NCBI RefSeq assembly: GCF_946885955.1
Contig: NZ_CAMPHI010000036.1
Span: 1 to 57,686, forward strand
Origin: an uncultured Pseudomonas sp.
GTDB lineage: Bacteria; Pseudomonadota; Gammaproteobacteria; Pseudomonadales; Pseudomonadaceae
Direction of reading: 5' to 3'
Length of the DNA: 57,686 nt
Shown here: positions 9,545-17,943 of the stretch, piece by piece
Layout of the letters: the number at the start of each line of letters is the position of its first letter
How positions within the stretch are numbered: position 1 is the stretch's first letter
Position numbers and translations under genes: made by a program
Notes under the pieces: model-generated
Told to the model about the DNA's origin: nothing
The model's database searches: none
What the model saw: only the letters and a program-made list of their open reading frames with translations

Positions 9545-10519
9545 ATGACCCAAGCACGATTCAAGATCGTCTTCGACGGCCAGTTGATGCCTGATGTCAC
9601 GCTGGAAACAGCCAAGAGCAACCTCGCCCGCCTGTTCAAGAGCGACACGGCGCGCATAGAAGCCCTTTTCAAGGGTGGCACCGTTGCGATCAAGCGCAAC
9701 CTCGCCGAAGACGAGGCAGACAAGTACCTGGCGGCACTGCAAGGCGCGGGCGCCAATGCACGCAAGGAGGCGGAGCAAAGCCAAACGACCGGTTTTAGCC
9801 TGGTGGCGCATGACGATGATCACTCAACGGCCACCGTGACGACGAGCACAGCTTCTGCCGAGATGAGCTGCCCGAAATGCGGCGCGCAACAACCCAAGGC
9901 GGTCGAATGCACGGCTTGTGGCATTGTCATCGAGAAATACCTCGCTCGCCAGGCGCTGCTGAAAGACAGCCAAGCCGAAACCGCGACCACCACACCCCTG
10001 GCTATCGACAGCTCGCCCTATGCAACGCCCCAGGCGCCGGTTGGCGAACCCCTGGAGGAATATGGCGAGCTGAATGTATTCAGCATCGAAGGACGGATCG
10101 GCCGCCTGCGCTATCTGGCTTGGTCGCTGGTATTGATGCTGGCGTGCATTCCGGTATTCGCTGTTGCCGCCATTGGTTTTGGCATGTCGGACATTCTCGG
10201 CGCCATCCTGGTCGGCGTCGCGGCCATCGGTATGCTCGTGGTTGCCGTGCAGATCGGCGTGCAGCGTCTGCATGACCTGAACTGGTCCGGCTGGTTATTC
10301 CTGCTGACGCTGATCCCCATCGTCGGCAGTGTGATGAACCTGTTGATGCTGGTGGTGCCGGGCACCACCGGTGCCAATGGCTTCGGCCCGCCGCCTCCGC
10401 CCAACAGCACGGCGGTGAAGGTCCTGTGCTGGCTCTGGTTGCTGGTTCCCGTACTGGGTATCGTGGCGGCCATCGCCCTGCCCGCCTACCAGGAATACGT
10501 CAACCGCGCAGGGCTCTGA
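9545..10519 (+). CDS. Modular DUF805 membrane protein with zinc ribbon and pilin-like C-terminal helix
   Basis: The 324-residue protein has four visible modules. An N-terminal soluble domain covers about residues 1-75. A zinc ribbon follows with C109/C112 and C122/C125 (CPKCG and CTACG). A DUF805 membrane domain of about 175-272 has several helices and the RLHDLNWSGW signature. A last hydrophobic helix at 293-316 ends in AIALPAYQEYVNRA, which closely resembles the N-terminal helix of type IV pilins but lacks a prepilin cleavage motif. The frame is open further upstream; the ATG at 9545 follows AAGGAAG. Function unknown; membrane-bound sensing or assembly role is speculation. Confidence 0.75.
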   Translation: MTQARFKIVFDGQLMPDVTLETAKSNLARLFKSDTARIEALFKGGTVAIKRNLAEDEADKYLAALQGAGANARKEAEQSQTTGFSLVAHDDDHSTATVTTSTASAEMSCPKCGAQQPKAVECTACGIVIEKYLARQALLKDSQAETATTTPLAIDSSPYATPQAPVGEPLEEYGELNVFSIEGRIGRLRYLAWSLVLMLACIPVFAVAAIGFGMSDILGAILVGVAAIGMLVVAVQIGVQRLHDLNWSGWLFLLTLIPIVGSVMNLLMLVVPGTTGANGFGPPPPPNSTAVKVLCWLWLLVPVLGIVAAIALPAYQEYVNRAGL

Positions 10520-10580
10520 TCGGTCCCTGCAACCTTGTCTGGCTGGCAGGGTCTTAAGCGACCCCGAGATGGAGAGCGCG

Positions 10581-11372
10581 ATGCCCAGTTATGCCCTGAT
10601 CACCGGCGCGTCCAGCGGCATCGGCCTGGCCCTGGCCGAAGCCCTGGCGCGTCGCGGGCGCAACCTGATCCTGGTGGCGCGCGAACGCCCCGCGCTGGAG
10701 TGCATTGCCACCGAGTTGGCCCAGCGCTTTGCGGTACAGGTGCTGTTTCGCGTCTGCGACCTGAGCCAGCCGATTCAATTATCCGGCCTGTTGCATGAAC
10801 TGGAACAAGGCAGCCTGAACATCGACCTGCTGGTCAACAACGCCGGAATCGGCAGCAGCGGTGCGCTGGTCGCCCAGGACTGGAGCCAGGAACAGCGTCT
10901 GATCGAATTGAATATCCTGGCGCTGACCCGCCTATGTCATGCCATAGGCACGGTGATGGCGGGCCAGGGCAGTGGCCAGATCCTCAATGTCGCCTCGCTC
11001 GCGGCTTTTCAGCCAGGCCCCTGGATGAGCAACTACTACGCCAGCAAAGCCTATGTGCTGCACCTCTCCGAAGGCTTGCGCGAAGAGCTCAAGGAATACG
11101 GAGTACGGGTGTCGGTGCTCTGTCCGGGGCCGACACGCAGCGCCTTCTTCCGCAACGCGCGCTTGGATATCCAGGCGCTCGAAGGTGGAAAACTGATGAT
11201 GAGCGCTGAGGAGGTCGCACTCTTCACGGTCCGCGCGCTGGATAAGAACCGCGCCCTGATCATCCCGGGGTGGCGCAACCGTCTGCTGGCCCTGGGGTCA
11301 CGCTTCGCGCCGCGCTGGCTGGTTCGCCGGATGGTCGGCAGAATCAACAAGCGCCTGAGCCTGGCGAACTGA
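10581..11372 (+). CDS. Short-chain dehydrogenase/reductase
   Basis: A 263-residue classical SDR oxidoreductase using NAD(P)H. The cofactor loop TGASSGIG is at residues 8-15, the NNAG motif near residue 89, and the catalytic YxxxK is visible as YYASKAY near residue 155. An in-frame ATG four codons upstream exists, but GGAGAG sits correctly for the ATG at 10581. The C-terminal tail is basic (RWLVRRMVGRINKRL), suggesting membrane association. The substrate is unknown. It converges on the AAA+ ATPase gene with a 30-base gap. Confidence 0.88.
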   Translation: MPSYALITGASSGIGLALAEALARRGRNLILVARERPALECIATELAQRFAVQVLFRVCDLSQPIQLSGLLHELEQGSLNIDLLVNNAGIGSSGALVAQDWSQEQRLIELNILALTRLCHAIGTVMAGQGSGQILNVASLAAFQPGPWMSNYYASKAYVLHLSEGLREELKEYGVRVSVLCPGPTRSAFFRNARLDIQALEGGKLMMSAEEVALFTVRALDKNRALIIPGWRNRLLALGSRFAPRWLVRRMVGRINKRLSLAN

Positions 11373-11402
11373 GCGTGCCAGCTCGCCCCGCCCTGCGGAC
11401 GC

Positions 11403-12878
11403 TCAGTTGGCGTTGACCGTGCGACCATGCGCCCAGGTGCGCAACGCCTCGAGCCGCTCGGCCATCACCACCGACAAGGGCGCGGTACTCTGGATGCTGC
11501 GCAACAACAACGCCTGATCGACCGGCTGCTGCTGGGCCTGCGCGGCATAGAGCGCGCTGACCACCACCTGCTCGATCTCAGCGCCGGAGAAACCGGCACA
11601 GGCGGTCGCCAGCAGCTCAAGGTCGAAATTGTCCAGCGCCAGCTCGCGCCGCTCCAGGTGGATGCGGAAAATATCCACGCGCACCGACTGGTCAGGCAAG
11701 TCGACGAAGAACAACTCATCGAAACGCCCCTTGCGCACCAGCTCCGGCGGCAGACGTTCGATCACGTTGGCGGTCGCCACCATAAACACCGGCGCCTTGC
11801 GCTCGGCCATCCAGGTCAGCAATGTACCGAGCACCCGCTGACTGACCCCTCCGTCGTTATCGCCGCTGGCTAGGCCCTTTTCGATTTCATCCATCCACAG
11901 TACGCAGGGCGCCATCTGCTCGGCCAGCTTCAAAGCGTCGCGCAGGTTGCGTTCGGTTTCACCGAAGAACTTGTTGTAAAGCGCGGCGAAATCGAGACGC
12001 AGCAGGGGCAGCCCCCAGAGCCCGGCAACCGCCTTCGCCGCCAAGCTCTTGCCGCCACCCTGCACGCCCACCAGCAATACGCCCTTGGGCAAATCGACGG
12101 CCTGGCCCGCGAGAAAAACATCCTGACGCTCCGCCAGCCAGCGCTTGAGGTTGGCCAGCCCGCCGACATCGGCGAAGCGCGCGGTGTCGTACTCGAAGCT
12201 CAGCACGCCCTCGAGGTCGAGCAATTGGAATTTGGCCTTGTTCAGCTCCGGCAAATCTTCCTGGGTGATCGCACCATCGTCGCAAATCACATTGCGCGCC
12301 AGGATACGCGCCTCGGCATGACTCATCCCGCGCAGGTTCTTCACCACCTGCTGCAGCGTGCGGTTGTCGGTGCGCACCCGTGCCCCGCGATTGCGCTCGC
12401 TCCAGCGCGTCGCCTCTTCGCGAACAATCGCCAGCAGCTCGTCCTCGCTCGGCAGGGCGAGGCTGAAACGTGCGGCAAAGCGCTGGACCTCGGCGGGCAG
12501 CTTGCAGGCATGGGAGATCAGCACCAGCGTTGGAGCATGCGGCGCATCGCGCATCGCCACCTCCTTGAGCAAGCGCACCAGCCTGGGGTTGTCATCGAGG
12601 AAGGGATGCAAATCGCACATCGCATAGAGGTTGGCTTGCGGGTCGGCCTTGATCAGTTTCAGCGCCGCCTCCGGATCCCGGCTTGCCTCATCGCCGCCAC
12701 CAGCCGCGAACCCCAGGCGCAAGCCTTCGGTGATCGACCAGAAATGCAGGCCCAAACCGCGGCGCACGGCCAGACTGGTGAGGGTTTCCAACACCCGTGG
12801 CTCGTCCCAGGACTCGATCAGGATCAGTTTGATCTTCGAGTCGAGCACCAGTCCCAAATCATGAATAACGTTTTTCAC
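11403..12878 (-). CDS. AAA+ ATPase of the FtsH/SpoVK-like class
   Basis: A 491-residue AAA+ protein. The first ~220 residues are divergent, with a degenerate ATPase-like fold. The conserved C-terminal module has Walker A at residues 271-278 (GVQGGGKS), Walker B with D330-E331 (CVLWMDEIEK), and an RKGRFDELF arginine-finger region. No protease, transmembrane or zinc motif follows, so it is not FtsH. The start is GTG; its AAGGAG ribosome site lies six bases upstream, and an ATG overlapping it is out of frame. Known in Pseudomonas as a conserved protein of unknown client. Confidence 0.85.
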   Translation of the reverse strand: MKNVIHDLGLVLDSKIKLILIESWDEPRVLETLTSLAVRRGLGLHFWSITEGLRLGFAAGGGDEASRDPEAALKLIKADPQANLYAMCDLHPFLDDNPRLVRLLKEVAMRDAPHAPTLVLISHACKLPAEVQRFAARFSLALPSEDELLAIVREEATRWSERNRGARVRTDNRTLQQVVKNLRGMSHAEARILARNVICDDGAITQEDLPELNKAKFQLLDLEGVLSFEYDTARFADVGGLANLKRWLAERQDVFLAGQAVDLPKGVLLVGVQGGGKSLAAKAVAGLWGLPLLRLDFAALYNKFFGETERNLRDALKLAEQMAPCVLWMDEIEKGLASGDNDGGVSQRVLGTLLTWMAERKAPVFMVATANVIERLPPELVRKGRFDELFFVDLPDQSVRVDIFRIHLERRELALDNFDLELLATACAGFSGAEIEQVVVSALYAAQAQQQPVDQALLLRSIQSTAPLSVVMAERLEALRTWAHGRTVNAN

Positions 12879-12955
12879 ATACGCTCCTTGTCAACTGGTC
12901 GGGCTTGTAAGGCGCCGTTAAACTCGAATCTCTTTCACAGGCCGGGAGCTTGTCC

Positions 12956-13294
12956 ATGGATTGCCTTTTCTGCAAGATCGTTGCCGGGGAAATACCCGCG
13001 CGCAAGCTATATGAAGACGATCAGGTCTTCGCCTTTCACGACATCGGCCCGCAAGCCCCGGTGCACTTTCTGGTGATTCCGAAGAAGCACATCGCCACCC
13101 TCGACGAACTGACAGAAGCGGACAAGGCATTGGCCGGCCACATTCTCCTCACCGCCCAACGCCTGGCCCGGGAACAAGGCTGCGAGGAGGGCTTCCGCGT
13201 GGTGATGAATTGTAACGAGCTGGGCGGGCAAACGGTTTACCACATCCATATGCATGTGCTCGGCCAGCGTCAGATGACCTGGCCGCCGGGCTGA
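12956..13294 (+). CDS. HIT family nucleotide-binding protein
   Basis: A 112-residue histidine-triad hydrolase (HinT-like) acting on purine nucleoside phosphoramidates or similar. It opens with the zinc-type CLFCKI motif (residues 3-8) and ends with the catalytic triad HIHMHVLG. Length is typical. A TTG two codons upstream is in frame; the ATG at 12956 after CGGGAGCTTG is preferred. It is divergent from the AAA+ ATPase and 90 bases before coq7, so probably its own unit. Confidence 0.93.
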   Translation: MDCLFCKIVAGEIPARKLYEDDQVFAFHDIGPQAPVHFLVIPKKHIATLDELTEADKALAGHILLTAQRLAREQGCEEGFRVVMNCNELGGQTVYHIHMHVLGQRQMTWPPG

Positions 13295-13384
13295 TAGCCT
13301 GCGACAAAAGGGCCCGACGCGCAGCCAACCGATGCGTGGCTATTGGAGTAAACTGGGCACCGTCCTTTTCGTCGGAGGTGCCAG

Positions 13385-14032
13385 ATGGTCAACCAACGTC
13401 ACTACACACCTGTCGACCGGCTGTTGCTGCAAGCCGATGCCGCATTGCGCACTTTGCTGCCATTCAGCGGCCAGCCGGGTCGCCCCTCTCCGGCCGTGGT
13501 TCAGCCCGAGGCGGAGCTCGATGAACAGCAAACCCAGCACATCGCCGGTTTGATGCGCATCAACCATACCGGCGAGGTCTGCGCCCAGGCGCTTTACCAG
13601 GGCCAGGCATTGACCGCCAAGCTGCCGCAGGTGCGCGCCGCCATGGAACATGCCGCCGACGAGGAAATCGATCACCTGGCCTGGTGCGAGCAACGCATCC
13701 GCCAACTCGGCAGCCAGACCAGCGTGCTCAATCCGTTGTTTTACGGCTTGTCGTTCGGCGTCGGCGCGGTCGCCGGCCTGGTCAGCGACCGGGTCAGCCT
13801 GGGCTTCGTCGCAGCGACCGAAGATCAGGTGGTCCGCCATCTCGACGACCACCTGCAACAGATTCCGCAAAGCGATGAGAAGTCCCGGGCCATTCTGCAG
13901 CAGATGCGCCAGGACGAGGAGCAGCATGCCAACAATGCTCTGGAAGCCGGCGGGCTGCGCTTTCCGGCTCCGGTGAAGTTCGGCATGAGCCTGTTGTCCA
14001 AGGTCATGACCAAGAGCGTGTATCGGCTGTAG
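13385..14032 (+). CDS. coq7: Demethoxyubiquinone hydroxylase Coq7
   Basis: Di-iron monooxygenase performing the last ring hydroxylation in ubiquinone synthesis, at the membrane. The 215-residue protein has the duplicated ExxH iron-binding motifs, seen in the NHTGEV region, the [10 protein letters not shown] segment and the [10 protein letters not shown] segment. GGAGGT lies 6 bases before the ATG. In PAO1 the next gene is speD; here an OsmC gene follows, convergently, only about 70 bases on. Confidence 0.95.
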   Translation: MVNQRHYTPVDRLLLQADAALRTLLPFSGQPGRPSPAVVQPEAELDEQQTQHIAGLMRINHTGEVCAQALYQGQALTAKLPQVRAAMEHAADEEIDHLAWCEQRIRQLGSQTSVLNPLFYGLSFGVGAVAGLVSDRVSLGFVAATEDQVVRHLDDHLQQIPQSDEKSRAILQQMRQDEEQHANNALEAGGLRFPAPVKFGMSLLSKVMTKSVYRL

Positions 14033-14103
14033 TGCGGCTGCGGACGGGCGGCTTGCGGGCCGCCACGCCTCCGCTGCGTGCCGAGTCGACGCTTATCGCC
14101 GCT

Positions 14104-14526
14104 TCAACCCAGCTCGACGATTTCGTAGTCGTGGGTTATCTCGACACCGGCACGGCCAAGCATGATCGACGCGGAGCAATATTTCTCCGCCGACAGTTCC
14201 ACCGCACGCTTTACCTGGGCCTCTTTCAGGCCGCGGCCCTTGACCACGAAATGCAGGTGAATCTTGGTGAACACTTTGGGCTCTTCGGTCGCGCGCTCGG
14301 CCTCAAGAAAGGCTTCGCAACTCTCGACCGCCTGTCTGGATTTTTTCAGGATGCTGACCACATCGAAGTTGCTGCAACCGCCCAAACCGATCAACAACAT
14401 CTCCATCGGACGGATGCCAAGGTTGCGGCCGCCGCTTTCCGGGGGGCCGTCCATCACTACCGCATGGCCGCTGCCCGACTCGCCGAGAAACAGCGCTTCG
14501 CCGGCCCATTGAATGCGTGCTTTCAT
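14104..14526 (-). CDS. OsmC family peroxidase-like protein
   Basis: A 140-residue OsmC/Ohr-fold protein (YhfA type) with the peroxidatic-type Cys in the GLGGCSNFDV motif and a second Cys in EKYCSAS. It may reduce organic hydroperoxides. The frame is open 54 codons further upstream, but MKARIQW matches family starts. It is divergent from vfr, the same arrangement as yhfA-crp in E. coli. A CRP-like half-symmetric site lies 27 bases before its start. Confidence 0.9.
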   Translation of the reverse strand: MKARIQWAGEALFLGESGSGHAVVMDGPPESGGRNLGIRPMEMLLIGLGGCSNFDVVSILKKSRQAVESCEAFLEAERATEEPKVFTKIHLHFVVKGRGLKEAQVKRAVELSAEKYCSASIMLGRAGVEITHDYEIVELG

Positions 14527-14552
14527 TACCCTGGCTCCGCTGTTAAAAAGGG

Positions 14553-14568
14553 TGCGCAGCTTATCACA
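14553..14568 (-). promoter_or_regulatory. Candidate Vfr/CRP-binding site
   Basis: Read on the minus strand: TGTGA, six bases, GCGCA, close to the TGTGA-N6-TCACA CRP/Vfr consensus. It sits in the OsmC-vfr divergent gap, next to the OsmC gene. Autoregulation by Vfr is known in P. aeruginosa; use of this particular site is inference. Confidence 0.35.
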
Positions 14569-14611
14569 GCAGTTTTGCTCGTCCGTACACGGCAATCGCG
14601 CAGGAGTTCCT

Positions 14612-14628
14612 TGGCTAGATGTTAGCCA
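14612..14628. repeat. Perfect inverted repeat upstream of vfr
   Basis: tggcta, 5-base spacer, tagcca. It lies about 130 bases before vfr and may be an operator; no known consensus recognised. Confidence 0.35.
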
Positions 14629-14660
14629 GGTCGCAAAACCGCACCTAGTATTAGAGCGAT

Positions 14661-14669
14661 TGTTATACT
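14661..14669 (+). promoter_or_regulatory. Candidate extended -10 of the vfr promoter
   Basis: TGTTATACT fits an extended -10 (TGn then TATACT); no good -35 is present. It is followed at once by the palindrome ctggcgccag (14668-14677). The predicted leader is about 85 bases. Confidence 0.35.
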
Positions 14670-14761
14670 GGCGCCAGAATGCTGGCAAACTTGATTGGAT
14701 AACTAATTAAAATAACTGCCAGCCAGACAGCGGCTTACATTTTTACATTCGGGATTCGGGC

Positions 14762-15406
14762 ATGGTTGCTATTACCCTCACACCTAAAATAAAAAATCTC
14801 GACAAACTCCTCGCACACTGCCATCGCCGTCGCTACACCGCCAAGAGCACCATCATCTATGCAGGAGACCGGTGCGAAACGCTGTTCTTCATCGTCAAAG
14901 GCTCGGTCACCATCCTGATCGAGGACGATGACGGTCGCGAGATGATCATCGCTTACCTCAATGCCGGGGACTTTTTCGGCGAGATGGGCCTGTTCGACAA
15001 AGACGGCGCGGAAAAGGAACGTAGCGCCTGGGTTCGGGCTAAAACCGAATGCGAAGTGGCGGAACTGAGCTATGCCAAGTTTCGCGAACTCACCGAGCAG
15101 GATCCGGACATTCTCTACGCCCTGGGCAGCCAGATGGCCGAGCGTCTGCGCAACACCACGCGCAAGGTCGGCGACCTGGCTTTCCTTGATGTCACCGGCC
15201 GAGTGGCCCGCACGTTACTCGACCTGTGCAAACAGCCCGACGCCATGACCCATCCCGATGGCATGCAAATCAAGATCACCCGTCAGGAAATCGGCCGCAT
15301 CGTCGGCTGTTCGCGGGAGATGGTCGGCCGCGTGCTCAAGGCACTGGAGGAACAGGGCCTGGTCAACGTGAAAGGCAAGACCATGGTGATATTCGGCACA
15401 CGCTGA
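14762..15406 (+). CDS. vfr: cAMP-activated global regulator Vfr
   Basis: Pseudomonas CRP homologue that binds cAMP and controls virulence, type IV pili and quorum-sensing genes in P. aeruginosa. The 214-residue protein is the same length as PAO1 Vfr. It has the cyclic-nucleotide domain at about residues 20-130 ([10 protein letters not shown] and [15 protein letters not shown] form the cAMP pocket). The C-terminal helix-turn-helix at about 170-200 carries the DNA-reading motif [11 protein letters not shown]. Near-identity to Vfr across the whole chain makes the symbol safe. A strong terminator follows. Confidence 0.97.
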   Translation: MVAITLTPKIKNLDKLLAHCHRRRYTAKSTIIYAGDRCETLFFIVKGSVTILIEDDDGREMIIAYLNAGDFFGEMGLFDKDGAEKERSAWVRAKTECEVAELSYAKFRELTEQDPDILYALGSQMAERLRNTTRKVGDLAFLDVTGRVARTLLDLCKQPDAMTHPDGMQIKITRQEIGRIVGCSREMVGRVLKALEEQGLVNVKGKTMVIFGTR

Positions 15407-15418
15407 TATCCCATGCAT

Positions 15419-15449
15419 AAAAAAGCCGACGCATGCGTCGGCTTTTTTT
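15419..15449. terminator. Bidirectional Rho-independent terminator between vfr and trpC
   Basis: Perfect 18-base palindrome gccgacgcatgcgtcggc (15425-15442) flanked by an A run on the left and seven T on the right. It serves both converging genes. Confidence 0.92.
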
Positions 15450-15459
15450 ATATGTCGCG

Positions 15460-16296
15460 TCAGTCCACATCCGCGCTCGCGACCATCCGCTTGCGCTCGG
15501 GGAAGAACAGCCGCTCGAGCTCCGCGCCAGGATTTTCTGCGCGCATGAACACCTCACCGACCAGAAAGCCGTAGACCTCGCTGATCTCCATCAGCTCGAC
15601 ATCGGCACGGTTGAGGATACCGCTCTCGGTTACCACCAGACGATCACGCGGCACCCGCGGCAGGAGATCGAGGGTGGTTTCCAGGCTGACCTCGAAGGTG
15701 TGCAGGTTACGGTTGTTGATGCCCACCAGCGGTGTATCCAGGGTCTTCAGCGCGCGCTCGAGTTCGTCGCCGTCATGCACTTCGACCAGCACGTCCAACT
15801 GACAAGCCTTGGCGGTTGCCGCCAACTCGGCCATTTGCCCGTCGTCCAGCGCCGAGACGATCAGCAAGACGCAATCGGCGCCCAACACCCGCGACTCGAC
15901 GATCTGATAAGGGTCGATCATGAAATCCTTGCGGATAACCGGCAGCTTGCAAGCCTCACGGGCTTGCTGCAGGTAAAGATCGGCGCCCTGGAAAAAATCC
16001 ACATCGGTGAGTACCGACAGGCAGGTCGCGCCGCCGGTCTGGTAGCTCTGCGCCAGCTCGGCGGGCACGAACTGTTCGCGCAGCACGCCCTTGCTCGGCG
16101 AAGCCTTCTTGATTTCGGCAATCACCGCGGGCTGCTTGCGCTTGGCCTGCTGTTGCATCGCCTGCGCGAAGCCGCGAGGGGCCACACAAGCCGCAACCTG
16201 CTGTTCGAGTTCGGCAAGACTGAGCACGGCACGGCGCGCCGCGATCTCTTCGACCTTGCGCGCGAGAATCTTCTCCAGAACGGTTGGTACGCTCAT
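15460..16296 (-). CDS. trpC: Indole-3-glycerol phosphate synthase
   Basis: TIM-barrel enzyme closing the indole ring in tryptophan synthesis. The 278-residue protein begins [11 protein letters not shown] and carries family motifs [21 protein letters not shown] and the C-terminal ESGI region. It is monofunctional, without a TrpF fusion. The start overlaps the trpD stop by four bases. It is the last gene of trpLEGDC and ends at the shared terminator with vfr. Confidence 0.97.
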   Translation of the reverse strand: MSVPTVLEKILARKVEEIAARRAVLSLAELEQQVAACVAPRGFAQAMQQQAKRKQPAVIAEIKKASPSKGVLREQFVPAELAQSYQTGGATCLSVLTDVDFFQGADLYLQQAREACKLPVIRKDFMIDPYQIVESRVLGADCVLLIVSALDDGQMAELAATAKACQLDVLVEVHDGDELERALKTLDTPLVGINNRNLHTFEVSLETTLDLLPRVPRDRLVVTESGILNRADVELMEISEVYGFLVGEVFMRAENPGAELERLFFPERKRMVASADVD

Positions 16297-17339
16297 CCTT
16301 CGCTCTCCTGCTTGAATACCGCGGTAAAGGACACCAACTCGTCCAGTTTTTCCCATGCCAGGCCCGTGTGCAGCGCATCGTGGGCGAGGTCCATGCCCTC
16401 CTTCAGACTTACCGCGTGATCCGCGGCGTAGAGCGCGGCACCGGCATTGAGCACGATCATCTCGGCGGCCTTCTGGCCGTTCTCGGTCTTGCGTCGCCCC
16501 AACGCATCGCGAATCAGCGCCAGCGATTCGAGCGGCGTATCGACCGTAAGGCCGATCAGACTCTGGCTTTTGATCCCGAAATCTTCCGGCTGGATACTGT
16601 ACTCGCTAACCACCCCATCCTTGAGTTCGGCGACGAAGGTGGGTGCGGCCAGGCTGATTTCATCCAAACCATCCTGGGCATGCACCACCAACACATGGGT
16701 ACTGCCAAGGCGCTGCAGCACTTCGGCCAGCGGCCGGCACAGAGCCTTGCTGAACACCCCGATAACCTGATGCTTGACCCCGGCCGGGTTGGTCATCGGC
16801 CCGAGCATATTGAACACGGTGCGCAGACCCAGTTCGCGGCGCGGACCGATGGCGTGCTTCATCGCGCCATGATGGGCCGGGGCGAACATAAAGCCGACCC
16901 CGACGTTTTCCACGCAGCGCGCGACTTGCTCCGGGGTCAGATCGAGGTTCACCCCCGCCGCCTCAAGCAGGTCGGCGCTGCCGCTCTTGCCCGATACCGC
17001 GCGGTTGCCGTGCTTGGCCACCTTGCCACCGGCCGCCGCCACCACAAAGGCTGCAGCGGTGGAAACGTTGAAGATATTCATGCCATCGCCACCGGTGCCA
17101 CAGGTGTCGACCAGGCGCTCGGCATCGATCCGCACCGGCGCGGCCAGCTCGCGCATGATCTGCGCGGCACCGACGATCTCGTCGATGGTCTCGCTCTTCA
17201 TGCGCAAGCCCATCAGGAAGGCGCCGATCTGCGCGTCGGTGCATTGTCCGGTCATGATCTCGCGCATCACCGCGCGCATTTCCTCGGTGGACAGGTCGAG
17301 CTGGCCGACGATCCGATTGAGGGCTTCCTTGATATTCAT
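16293..17339 (-). CDS. trpD: Anthranilate phosphoribosyltransferase
   Basis: Transfers phosphoribose from PRPP to anthranilate. The 348-residue protein has the PRPP-binding GTGGDG motif and the [18 protein letters not shown] segment that contacts anthranilate and pyrophosphate. It is monofunctional and separate from TrpG. Overlaps of four bases with trpG and trpC show translational coupling through trpG-D-C. Confidence 0.97.
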   Translation of the reverse strand: MNIKEALNRIVGQLDLSTEEMRAVMREIMTGQCTDAQIGAFLMGLRMKSETIDEIVGAAQIMRELAAPVRIDAERLVDTCGTGGDGMNIFNVSTAAAFVVAAAGGKVAKHGNRAVSGKSGSADLLEAAGVNLDLTPEQVARCVENVGVGFMFAPAHHGAMKHAIGPRRELGLRTVFNMLGPMTNPAGVKHQVIGVFSKALCRPLAEVLQRLGSTHVLVVHAQDGLDEISLAAPTFVAELKDGVVSEYSIQPEDFGIKSQSLIGLTVDTPLESLALIRDALGRRKTENGQKAAEMIVLNAGAALYAADHAVSLKEGMDLAHDALHTGLAWEKLDELVSFTAVFKQESEG

Positions 17340-17932
17340 CGGCGCACGCCTCCGTGTTGTTTTAGGAAGTTGGCGAACAGCTCGTGGCCCTGCTCGGTAA
17401 GAATCGACTCGGGGTGGAATTGCACACCTTCGATATGCAGGCTCTTGTGCCGCAACCCCATGATTTCATCGACCGAACCATCGGCATGCTGGGTCCAGGC
17501 GGTGATTTCCAGACAGTCCGGCAGGGTTTCGCGTTTGACCACCAGGGAATGATAGCGGGTCACCGTCAATGGCATGTTCAACCCGGCGAATACGCCCTGA
17601 TGTTCGTGGAACACCGGGCTGGTTTTGCCGTGCATCACCTGGCGCGCGCGCACCACATCGCCGCCGAAGGCCTGGCCGATGCTCTGGTGGCCCAGGCATA
17701 CGCCAAGAATCGGTAACTTGCCGGCGAAATGCTCGATCACCGCCAGCGACACACCGGCTTCGGTCGGCGTGCAGGGGCCGGGCGAGACCACGATGCGCTC
17801 GGGCTTCAGCGCCTCGATTTCGGCGATGCTCAGCTCGTCGTTGCGGATCACCTGGACATCGGCACCCAGCTCGCCGAGGTACTGCACCACGTTGTAGGTA
17901 AAGGAGTCGTAATTATCGATCATCAGCAGCAT
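17336..17932 (-). CDS. trpG: Anthranilate synthase component II (glutamine amidotransferase)
   Basis: Supplies ammonia from glutamine to TrpE. The 198-residue class I amidotransferase has the nucleophile Cys in [11 protein letters not shown] and the His-Glu pair in the VQFHPES segment. It may also serve PabB for p-aminobenzoate. It starts 11 bases after the trpE stop, behind AGGAG. In PAO1 these two genes are separated by the R/F pyocin island; here they are adjacent. Confidence 0.96.
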   Translation of the reverse strand: MLLMIDNYDSFTYNVVQYLGELGADVQVIRNDELSIAEIEALKPERIVVSPGPCTPTEAGVSLAVIEHFAGKLPILGVCLGHQSIGQAFGGDVVRARQVMHGKTSPVFHEHQGVFAGLNMPLTVTRYHSLVVKRETLPDCLEITAWTQHADGSVDEIMGLRHKSLHIEGVQFHPESILTEQGHELFANFLKQHGGVRR

Positions 17933-17943
17933 GGCGGGACTCC

